From positions 2,577,974-2,641,973 of the forward strand of contig OX465104.1 of assembly GCA_949987565.1 (NCBI GenBank): DNA of 64,000 nt. Direction: 5' to 3'. This document shows positions 41,001-50,571 of this stretch, piece after piece. The notes below the pieces were generated by a model that saw only the letters and a program-made list of their open reading frames with translations, had not been told where the DNA came from and ran no database searches. Source of the stretch: Luidia sarsii (Eukaryota; Echinodermata; Asteroidea; Paxillosida; Luidiidae). Numbering within the stretch: position 1 is the stretch's first letter; every line of letters begins with the position of its first letter. The translations under genes and the position numbers were made by a program.

Positions 41001-44000
41001 TAACCCTAACCGGCATTGAAACCACAATTAACCACACATGGTTTTTCCTGTGGGAGGATAAGGGCCATGCACAAGGACATTCCACAGCATGGTTTTTGTG
41101 TTGTCCTTTGGTATGTGAGCCTACACCCCTGTGGGCACTGTGGTAAATTGCTGTATACAGTACAGTGTGTGTCCTGTGCGGGAGGTGCAAAGCATTAGGG
41201 TTAAGGCTTGACAACATGCAGATGCCTCCATATGATTTAAAAAAAAAAAAATGGTCAAAAAAAATCCCTACCTACCTATTTTGAAATGCCATGTAATCAG
41301 AAGCAGAACTATTTTTTTTTGGGGGGGGGGCCTAATCAAGATAATTAGGTGAATTATGACAAAAATTGCAATGTATTCTGTTTCTTTGAAGACTGATTGG
41401 GAGAATGGTAGCTTCACCTTGAGAATGATCTTCAAAGACGACTACCCCTCATCTCCGCCAAAATGTGAGTGCTGGTCGCAGTTTCATGTTGTTAGAGTCA
41501 ATGTGCTAATGAGATCACCTAACCATGTGCCTCCAAAATCTAAAGAGATTTAAGAAAAATTTCAATATAATGGTATTTTCAGGCTCCGGCATTGATGCAA
41601 CACATACAGCGTAACGTCGCTGTAACGAACGCCAATACACCAAGCATTCTGCTATAACGAACATGCCCTTTTGGCTCCCGACTTTATGTCCGTGGATATG
41701 CGGCCACAACTGCTATAATGAATGGCCACTATAATTTTCATGGGACGTTCGTTATAGCGATGTTCCACTGTATATGCAAGTGAAGAAGTTTTTTTTTTTT
41801 TTTTCTTCTTCTTTTTTTCCCTAACCCTTTCTGTTGCTTTGTGTCTCCGCTTCCAACTGTTTGAAAGTGAGAGTGAAAGTTTTCTCGCTGGAGTTTCTAA
41901 GAAAGCTCTCCGTACACCAAAGCACTTCGTCCTTGGACTGTGAGCCTTCTTGTTATCTTTTGGGTCATGGTGAGGAAGAGTACGGAACTCTTACGGTTTC
42001 GTAAAAAGTGCTTTGTACAAACGCAATGCCAATGATGGCAGCCTCCTGTAGGGTTGGACCAATCCAGCAGATTCATGGGTCAACCATACACTGGGCGCTT
42101 GCCCTTCTTATTAGGTGCGTTCCCACTAGAACAAAAATCCAAAAGTGGATCGCGATTGAAAAACCGATGGTCAGAACTGCGCATGCCTGAAATGTGACCC
42201 AAGAGTGTCCAACAGGAAGCAATAGTGTGCCACAAACGGCGCCTGTACAACGTGCGTATGAGCTGTCTTTAAGGCCAGGAACTCCGGGTTTAAAAAGGGC
42301 ACGGGAGTTTTTGCCTCAAAATTTCAGCACAAATCAGGGCATCAAAGCCATCAAGGCAATTTCTGCATTTTTGAAGGACATTGTGATGTTTGATGTTTAT
42401 CTACGCGCATGGAATTGTGGAATGTAACTTTTCAATGTTCTCTTTTTGATAGCGTCCACACACAGCGCAAGGCAAATAATCGCGCAAGCAGAACTGCGAT
42501 TTGGATCGCGATTCGAATCGCGCTTATTAGTGAGCTTTTTTGCGTCCTCACACGAAATGAAATCGATTTTTGAATCGCTATTCCAAATTCGAAAAGTGAA
42601 TCGTGCTGTTTCGTTCTAGTAGGAATGCACCTAATGTCACCATCTGACCTCTACGGTGGTGCCATGACGACATCAATGCATCCAAAGAGGCTGGGCTTAG
42701 CAGGAGGGTTAAAGTGACCGTTGCTCCCATCTCTTTTCCTCCCGTCTCCCCTCGTAGGTAAATTTGAGCCACCTCTCTTCCACCCGAACGTATACCCGTC
42801 TGGCACCGTTTGCCTGTCAATATTGGACGAGGAGAAAGATTGGAGACCAACAGTAACGATAAAACAGGTAAAGGTGTACAGTGAGACTCATTGTCATCGT
42901 GCCCAGTTAATGCCATGTTTACAGCATTCATCAGACCAGGCATGCAACTTTTCCGTGGATTTCCGCGGTTTTTTTGTAATTTGGCCTTAAAAAAAAAATT
43001 AAATACATTAAAAAAAAAAAAAAATTTTAAAGGATATTTCTTCTCCCCTAACTATTATTTAAAACACATGCTGAGATCAGGTTAAAACTTTGATGTTTAC
43101 TTTTCATATTGTGTAAACAAAAATTCAATTCTCTGGGTGTATGCCTTGAAAAAGGTTAAAATCTGTCACTCAGCTTAAAGTCATAAGTTGTCAAAAACTG
43201 CTCAGAATGCACCACAGAGCATCTAGAATCCAAAATTTTCGGGGCCCTTAAACGGGCCCCAAACCCAACGCTGTAAGGGCTTCGTGCATTTTTTCTCTTT
43301 TTTTCAACAGTTGCATGCCTGTCAGACTTTTAACCTGTGTACAATTGCAATTAAAAACACTCCCCTCCTCTGCCAAAGTGTGTTGTTACTGGATGTGTAT
43401 AAAGGTGCTTTCTTAGATAATGAAATTGAATAATTGGCAAAGAAAACTTTGACTGGACCGGGACATGAACCCGAGACCTCTAGACTAACGTACCGGTGCT
43501 CATCCATCTGACCCAGAGGTCGCGGGTTGAAGTCCCGGTCCAGTCAAAGTTTTCTTTGCCAATTTTTCAATTTGTTCAAAAAGTTCCCAGTCAGTTTTTC
43601 CTTGGTTTGTTTGACTTGAATAAATAATTAAAAAAAAGTAAACAATTTTTAGGAAGCTCCATAGTTTTTTAAGCCAAGATCATCTTATTGGTGGCAAGGG
43701 TCATACTATGTAGATTCCGACAGATTTGACTTTTAGAAAGATCCTGCTTGGATCAAAAGATTCTACATTTTTCAAGGTTTTACAGATATATATCTTTCAT
43801 CTTACCCAAGGTCGATGTAATAAGTTTGCAACTTTTGGGGTAATCTTTTTCTTATTCCTAGAGGAAAGAACCCATTTTATCCCCTTTACCATTTTTATCT
43901 TGTAATATAACTGGTCATATTGAATATCAACGTTAAGGCTATTAACCTCAGTTGCATTTTTTTTTTCAAATAAGTTGATTATTGGTTTTATAGTTTTTTG

Positions 44001-45217
44001 TGATGTATTTTAGGTCATTTTTGACGGGCATGTAGTTTGTAACGAATCCAACTTGTTTATGGTTGCTAATAAAATGATCCTTTTTTTTTACCAGATTCTA
44101 ACCGGAATACAAGAGTTACTGAATAATCCAAACATCAAAGACCCAGCCCAAGCTGAAGCCTACACTGTATATAGGTGAGTTCCTGGTGGGGGCAGAGCTG
44201 GAGAATGGACCTTTCCCATGAAATATGCAAATAAGAGCTGGCGCATGCGCTTTACTAAATTGGTGGGCAAACGAGTGCGCGTTGCGTGCAGGTTTCGAAA
44301 CACGCGCGCAGGAGACGCTGAATAGCCAATGACCGCACGCCAAACTGTTAGTGCGAAGGAACGCGCGCACGCCCGTGGAAAACTATGATTGGTTGGCAGC
44401 CCGCTTGCCCACCAATTCAGTGAAGCGCATGCGCTAGGTCTAATTTGCATATTTCATGGGAAAGGTCCATTGTTGACAGCAATTGGTTGTTTGCATCTGA
44501 ATGGAAAGGGGACCATGATCCATGGAGATGGGTTGTAACCATAGAGCTCTATAAATAAACTAGAGTGCGCACTCCCCTATCAACGCGCGGTACGAACGTG
44601 TGCCGACATGGACGAGCATCCGCCGTTACCAAAGAGGTCAACTTCAGCTCGAAGTGCCCGGATGTCAGTAGCAATCGCGCGTAATATGAACGGGGAAAAG
44701 TATAGCCGAAAGGTTGTGAATGCGGAAACTAAAATGTTATAGAAATGGTTTTTAGTAATGAAAGGAAAGGTCATCAATACCTCAAGGGATTGGCGAATTT
44801 TAATGTCATACTTTCTTTTGTAAAAATTGGGATTAGTTTGCCGTGGTTTGCCCCATAGAGATCCATGCATTTGCACCTCTTTGGTATTGGCGTCGCAGTC
44901 CCCTTGTTGGCACCCGGCGCACTCTAGTTTATTTATAGAGCTCTATGATCGTAACTCAACTCACGATTGATAACCCACCGTAAGTTGAAACAGGTCTCGT
45001 GGTCTCTGTGCATTGGTGATCGTCTCGCGATTGATCGTAGGTTTACGATGAGTTTGATGAGATTGACTGCAGATTTCATTAGCAAATGTTACGCGGCTAG
45101 AATTTTCATGCATTTTCTTGTTGTCTTTTTTTTTTTTCTTGTTCTTCCCGCAGTAATAACCCAACGGAATACACAAAAAGAATCCGAGAGCAGACCGCTC
45201 GTTTTGCCTCCAAATGA
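38076..45217 (+). CDS. UBE2I: SUMO-conjugating enzyme UBC9, seven coding exons, 175 aa
   Basis: Exons 38076-38192, 39546-39609, 40672-40691, 41392-41464, 42758-42867, 44095-44174 and 45154-45217 join in frame with GT/AG introns. The enzyme takes activated SUMO from SAE1/SAE2 onto its cysteine and passes it to target lysines. The conserved fold is complete: [45 protein letters not shown], then HPN and the active-site Cys110 in GTVCLSIL (Cys93 in human), and [13 protein letters not shown] carrying the catalytic Asp. The start is the first ATG after an in-frame TGA. Oddities: 17 extra N-terminal residues and no ATG at the usual site; TDWENG where most animals have TPWEGG; and a divergent C-terminus ([21 protein letters not shown] region) lacking the usual CQNR. 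Exon 3 is only 20 nt. It could be the only UBC9 or a diverged paralogue. Confidence 0.95.
38255..38830. mobile_element. MITE of the GAAGGCTTAGG family with another repeat inserted (UBC9 intron 1)
   Basis: Ends GAAATGAAGGCTTAG and CCTAAGCATTTCATAAAAGG. The interior 38280-38610 is the GCATGCCTG-family sequence also seen at 42937-43321 and 56062-56222. Confidence 0.6.
38870..39480. repeat. ATCGCGATTCAAAT-rich MITE debris (UBC9 intron 1)
   Basis: Repeated words AATCGCGATTCAAATCCCAC, AATAAACGTG and GTGTCCACA, in both orientations. Related fragments lie at 13298-13395 and in the element at 42111-42634. Confidence 0.55.
40052..40160 (+). mobile_element. tRNA-derived SINE with poly(A) tail (UBC9 intron 2)
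   Basis: GGCTGGATAGCTCGGATGAT resembles a tRNA A box and GGGTTTTAAGTCC a decayed B box; 19 A residues follow CAATCTAGT. Fully matching family members lie at 48940 and, reversed, at 52866. Confidence 0.7.
40260..40551. mobile_element. MITE, CCAATGTTGTATAGGGCC family (UBC9 intron 2)
   Basis: The right end CCAATGTTGTATAGGGCCTT is intact; the left end is lost. It ends 120 bp before the 20-nt exon 3. Confidence 0.7.
41000..41204. mobile_element. Short MITE with TTAACCCTAAC ends (UBC9 intron 3)
   Basis: Second copy of the 37178-37361 element with about 20 bp extra near the right end. Confidence 0.85.
41605..41772. mobile_element. Tigger/pogo-like MITE, 164 bp, TA target duplication (UBC9 intron 4)
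   Basis: The element 41607-41770 starts CAGCGTAACGTCGCTGTAAC and ends, in complement, CAGTGGAACATCGCTATAAC. It is flanked by TA on both sides. The CAGT...ATAACGAAC end type is that of pogo/Tigger elements. Confidence 0.8.
42111..42634. mobile_element. MITE with TTAGGTGCGTTCC ends (UBC9 intron 4)
   Basis: TTAGGTGCGTTCCCACTAGA at the left; TCTAGTAGGAATGCACCTAA at the right, 20 bp with two mismatches. The interior carries ATCGCGATTCGAATCGCG palindromes. Confidence 0.8.
42937..43321. mobile_element. MITE with CAGGCATGCAACT ends and TCAGAC duplication (UBC9 intron 5)
   Basis: CAGGCATGCAACT and AGTTGCATGCCTG are exact inverted ends. TCAGAC is present on both sides (42931-42936 and 43322-43327). 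The interior is shared with 38280-38610 and 56062-56222. Confidence 0.8.
43432..43562. mobile_element. Fold-back of two tRNA-SINE tails (UBC9 intron 5)
   Basis: AATTGGCAAAGAAAACTTTG plus ACTGGACCGGGAC at the left is repeated in inverse at the right. CGCGGGTTGAAGTCCCGG gives a B-box-like segment. The tail matches the 3' end of the SINE at 48940. Confidence 0.7.
44203..44470. mobile_element. MITE with ATGGACCTTTCCCATG ends (UBC9 intron 6)
   Basis: Inverted ends of about 75 bp: ATGGACCTTTCCCATGAAAT and complement, then AGCGCATGCGCTT and AATTGGTGGGCAA. It begins 28 bp after the exon 6 donor. Confidence 0.85.
44540..44947. mobile_element. MITE with CATAGAGCTCTATAAATAAA ends (UBC9 intron 6)
   Basis: Terminal inverted repeats of about 30 bp: CATAGAGCTCTATAAATAAA plus CTAGAGTGCG. 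The core is shared with 23931-24307. Confidence 0.85.
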
Positions 45218-47700
45218 GCCTGGTTGTTTGCATGACCTCAGCTCCCCCCCCCTTCTCCCCACATCTCACGGTCATCTCAGTTACCATCCCTCTCCACCTG
45301 ATCACTGTCCCCCCCCTCTCCCAAGCGGATCAGAGGAGGAACCACAAGTTGCCCATATCCAAGGAGGTTGTTATTAAGGTTAGAGTGCCAAGTTCCTTTT
45401 AAAGAAAAAATATGCATCTGAAGTTCTATGTATTAAGTTGACGCAAGCATGGCATTATCTATTACCTGTTTAAATAATCAAGAAAAAGAAAATGTAAAGT
45501 TACCACACACAAAAAAGATGCCAAATCTTTCTTTTTTTGGAAATACCCAGAAGTGGGGGGAAAATGCCTGGGTTTTTTCCCCCGAGTCTCGAGTTTTTCC
45601 AGTGTGCTCGGTGTTTATTTTGTGGCAAAGATTCAGGCATTTTTTTTTCGGCCAAAGGGTGCTTTGTGTGGAGATGTGTCGGTGAAACTCCTGAGGCAGC
45701 ATACGCCGAAACTCCCAAAGCTCCAGATGTTTTTCACTGATACGAAAATCTGACTTCAACATGAGATATCCGACTAGACTGATGTTTATGTGAAGCCACT
45801 TCTGTATGCAAAGTTAGCTCGTTTCCAAAAACCTCAGTATTGTATAAGACGTCTCCGAAAAGAAAATGTTTCATTCAAAAGGGAGTGGGGTTTTTTTGGG
45901 GCAGGAACATCGCATGTTATTAGAAAGGAAAACTAAATAAAAAGATTTGGTTTTCTCTTCATAAAACCCCGAAAACAAATATGGACCGAACTTGCTGAGT
46001 ATGGATGCAATATTTCAGCGTGATCTCATGTGTCGTACTTGTTCCAAACATAGAGTGATAAAACCCCCAAATAAAATGTTGGTTTCTGTAAAAAAAAAAA
46101 AAGGGGTGACTTTGGTGGGATGGTGGAGTTTTTCTTACCGTTTTTAATTTGGGGAGGAGGGTTGTACACAACAATTATTGTTAGTTTGTCAGTATTGCTT
46201 GTCCTGATCGAATTCACCAAGGATTGTGGAGTGAATGAAATCAATTCCAACTGTAGACTTAAATTGGGGTATGTAATAGAAAATAATTTGTATATCCTCC
46301 ACAATTAGACAGGATTGTGCTGTCATGCAACATTATCTCTTCTACTACTGTTTATTGTCAAACTTGTTTTCAGTGCTTTTCCCCCGTTTTTTTATTCCAT
46401 AGCAAAGTTATAAAGTTGATGAATGTGGAGGCTATACCCCGACTCGTGATTACGGTCGTTGCCATTATTTCTGAAAATTTAGTGGGGCCGACGTTCCGAT
46501 CCTAGCAGGACCTGTCTCAAAGGCAGAGTGGCCGTTACTTCTGCCCAGCTTTCTGTCTGTCTGACTCGCTGAATGAGTAATGTAAAAAAAAAAATGTGGG
46601 GATACACAACCTGAACCTTGACTCTTGAAATCTGTTACTGTATCTCGCACGATGATGAATCTCCCGCTGAGGCTCGTGCCAACTCTTTACTTTCCAATGT
46701 GAGCCATGAAAGGCGATACTTGGCACGATGCGATAGGCTTGATACTGTGTGAGCTGTTGCTCCCTCTCGTCTTCTGAATTCGCCAAGTCGGCTTCCAACT
46801 CTGGAGAATTGAACCCACCTATTCATGCAGACACCGTGAAACTCTCTCAGCGGCTCTGCGCTCCACACTTAAGTCAAAGCAATAGACCGATTGCGTGAGT
46901 CAGTGTGACCTCTGTTTACACGGCACAACGCGACTTACGCGGTATTGTTGCATCTCATTTGGCACAGAGCAGCGATGGAAATGTGCAGAGAAGAATGCGG
47001 ACAATATGATAGTCTTCTTTGCTCGTTTCCACTCCTGTTCTGCACCAGATGAGTTCTGCACCACTATAAGTCACGCGATGGCGTGTAAACAGTGGTCGTC
47101 TATTCTATTGCGGCATTCTGAATCGTCCAGTCGGCTGCCTGCTAAATTTGCGAACTGCATGCGCTATTTGTCACGGGAACTGTTCGCTTTCTCCTCACTA
47201 CTTTGCAGGATTTACTCGAAATTTAATGTTAAGGAAAGAGCATTAAGTAAAAAAAAAGGATGACACTTTACCTCATGTTTTTCCCATGTTGGCCACGCCA
47301 CGGTCTGCAAACGTCTATCGCATTTTATTAGGCTCTCTGTAAATGGTTACTATCAATATTCACGGAGACTCTCAAAGTTGGGAAAGTACGTGTAGTTTGT
47401 TGACTCTTTGAGGATAGTGTTGGCTTGATATTATTTTTTTTCTTCAGCCAGTTTTTCTCAAGTGTTGATAAGAAACTGTATAAAATTAAACATACTCTTG
47501 TCACTGTGTTCTTTTATTTAGAGAAATGCGTAAGAAAAAAAAAGTATGTACCAGGTCAGTGGTCACCTTACTGCTTTTGTGGTTATTGTACATGTCTGTA
47601 CAGTATCTATAGTTTAACAATTTATAGATGTCCATCAGAGTTAAGCACCATATACCGGTACATGATAGTGCATGAGTTTGGTTTAGTGTGGTCTTGTATA
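45218..47700. other. Region downstream of UBC9, probable 3' UTR then intergenic
   Basis: A first AATAAA lies at 45936. The 46480 area holds one reversed hammerhead-like repeat (CCGATCCTAGCAGGACC). Frames at 45478-45760 lie on an inverted stretch (AGTGGGGGGAAAATGCCTGG region) and show no homology. Confidence 0.4.
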
Positions 47701-47703
47701 TCT

Positions 47704-48127
47704 ATGGGTAAGTTCATACGAGGGACTAACTTCGAGACTAAACTCAAATGGGTTAGCCCCACTGACTAAAGTTGTTTGGACGCAATTTTTTTAGCACCTT
47801 GGGACTAAATTCGAGGCTAACCCGATTGAGTTTAGCCTAAAAATGAGTGGGTATAGTCCGGATCCCCATGCCCTGCTGGTGTTCTTTTATGACCCACAAC
47901 CCACTGTGTTATTGTTTGGACTTTGGACACGGCTTACCCAGTCCCCATCACACACATCCAGTGTTGGTGGCCCCTAGTGGGTTGCGCAATCATCAGTGTC
48001 AGCGGTAGCTATGAACGTAAGGTGATTTTGGACTTTGCAGTCAGCTATGTACTCGAACCCCTCGCTAAGAAAGACTAGTAACCACAAACTAACACCGAAG
48101 CCAGTCCCTCGTCTGAACATACCCTAT
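47704..48127. mobile_element. MITE with AGTTCATACGAGGGACT ends
   Basis: GGGTAAGTTCATACGAGGGA at the left; TCCCTCGTCTGAACATACCC at the right. Interior non-coding. Confidence 0.75.
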
Positions 48128-48200
48128 TTTCCTCTGTGGTTGGGTCTTTGTTTTGTCCTTCCTTTCCCATTTTGTAATCTGTCTCGGCCTTTTCACTGTA

Positions 48201-48235
48201 AATAAAGTGTGTTCACAGGTGTCCTGCACTGTCAA
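48201..48235 (+). terminator. Candidate polyadenylation signal
   Basis: AATAAA followed by the GT-rich GTGTGTTCACAGGTGTCC. Plausible for a plus-strand transcript, possibly a long UBC9 3' UTR. Confidence 0.35.
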
Positions 48236-48939
48236 TATCCCTAGGGTGACACTGATTCCTCTCATTTTCCATTTAGTTGAAAACTAAACAATGTGTTGTT
48301 TAATAGTATCTTGCAAGAGTAGATAGGATTTAACATTGCAGATCTTTAGTCGACACCATCTGCATTCTCAAAGTCAGTTACATTCTAGTCTCATTTGTTT
48401 TACGTGTATTACAATTTTGGTTTTCATTTTTTAAGAGCACTTACCAAAATTTGATAATGGTGTATACAAAACACTGCTCAAATAGACCTGGTTAACTGGT
48501 CAATACGGAATAAAAATTTGGAGGTTATTTAAACTATAAATCTGATGTTTCTGTGACTTTTCATTTGTTTTGATAATGTGTCGCAAAAATGTTAGTCCCT
48601 CAATCCTGATGATACAGATTATTTACTTTCAATGAACCTATTTCGTTTGTGCTCGCATAATTCCCCTAAAAATTTATGAATAAATAAGACAATTGCTTTT
48701 AAGAATGTCTGGCTGGATTTCATGATATTGGACCAGCATATAATTGTTGCCAACCAAAGTGTACAATTTGGTTTTATGCTAAGCAAAGAAGAGTCAAATG
48801 CAAGTTGAAAGTAACAAATAGTTTAAATACCATTTATTATTTCACAGGGGGAAACAATAATATACAAATATAAATATATAAAAATGAAAACAGAACATTG
48901 AAGTTGTTGGCAAAATTTATTTTACTTAGGGGAAGGCCA

Positions 48940-49045
48940 CCATCTAAGGACTGGATAGCTCAGATGGCAAGAGTACACAAAACCAGAGATCTCGGGTTCA
49001 AGTCTTGGTCCAGTCAAAGTTTTCCTTGCCAATTGAATCCTAATC
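48940..49045 (+). mobile_element. tRNA-derived SINE
   Basis: GGACTGGATAGCTCAGATGG (A box) and CTCGGGTTCAAGTCTTGG (B box), then the family tail CCAGTCAAAGTTTTCCTTGC. Confidence 0.75.
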
Positions 49046-50046
49046 AAGTGGCTCTCCAAAATGCTGATAAGAGTAAAATCAAGAATACCCCCCCCCAAAA
49101 AAAAAGATAGATTTATTAATAAGCAAACGTCATTGTGTACTTCATTGTGTACTTATCATAATGACAGAACCTGAAAATCAAGGTTGTGGTTTGTTTCCGA
49201 ATTTGAAGGTTTGTTGGCTTGATAGGTACAGGGTATTCCCAAAGAAACTGGGGCCAAACGCTTGTTTCTAGACGCCTGGCAACAAACCTTCAATTCAAAA
49301 CACAACCTAGATGGAAACGAATTAAGGCCTGCCTGAGCTATGGATTCGTGAAGGGCCTATGGAATTGGTCCATGTATGATATGCTTGCACCACGTGTGTA
49401 GAGCGACAACTGGTGCACACTTTGCACACACAGCAACTTCGCCGAGAATTGAAAAAGGGGCGGGCACTCGATCGTCAGGGTCAGAACGCGCCCAGATAAT
49501 TATTTCAAAGGGTTGAACGTGCTCAATAGGCCATCTAAGAACCAGCAAGAACTACCCAGTTTTCCAATTCATTTTGTTTTCAACTAGTCCAACCATGGAG
49601 GAATAAGTGGTCCAACGTTGATGAAGTGAAGGAGTCATTCACTTTCAGTGCAAAACACTTATATGCATGCTTGAAGCACGGGCTGTTTATACTTGTGAGA
49701 AGCTGGTCTCGTTGGGTAAGCCTAAAAATCCCAAATCAAAAGTCTAAAAGAAGCCAAACAGGTAGAACTTGCTAGAAAAAGAGAAGGTTCAGCCCTTATG
49801 AAATTGTGAATTCAATAAACTGTAAAATAAAACTTCAGCCAAGTGAAAAACCACCTTGATTTTTCTAACTTTCTTCGAGTATTTCGAGAGTATTTTCATT
49901 TATAATGCAGGAAATAGTAATAGTCCCCCGGCCCCCCACATGTAGTGTGTACACGCGTTAACTGTCGCTGGTGCCCGTCTTCCCAGACGCAAGGCCTCCG
50001 GTGCCGTCGGGTTACCAGTTTTCGCCTCACGCCGCCGCACGCCAGG

Positions 50047-50471
50047 TACCGGTAACGTATGTTGTCGCGATCCTCTGCCGAGTATGAATATTCATCAGGT
50101 ATGACGTCACTGCACAACGATTCGGAAACGACCGATCCGGCCGTATCCGCACCACTGACTACTTACTATAACTTAAAGTGTCGCGACACTGTGAAGAGAC
50201 GTCGCGCGTCTCAGCAGAGAATAACGGGCTGCATGCAATGTCTACGGGGTGTAGTTGTGTCGCGACACTGTGAAGAGACGGCGCGCGTCTCTCAGCCGAG
50301 AATACAGCCAGTTGTTCTCTGCTGAGACGCGCGCCGTCTCTTCACAGTGTCGCGACACTTATTATAGTCAGTGGTGCGGATACGGATCGGCCGTATCCGG
50401 ACCGTTATGTAGTGACGTCATACCTGATGAATATTCATACTCGGCAGAGGATCGCGACAACATACGGTACC
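50047..50471. mobile_element. Fold-back element in the KDEL receptor promoter
   Basis: Arms 50047-50225 and about 50300-50471 are inverted: CGTATGTTGTCGCGATCCTC, GAATATTCATCAGGTATGAC and AGTGTCGCGACACTGTGAAG. A third copy of GTGTCGCGACACTGTGAAGA lies between them in direct orientation. It ends 100 bp before the ATG at 50572. Confidence 0.85.
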
Positions 50472-50571
50472 CGCACGCCACGTCAACTAGTACAATCAGC
50501 CATTTTCCACTGGCGGCCGTGCACACCGTGTTGTAAGCGCTTCCGACTCCCGACGAAAACCGGCCCTCAAA

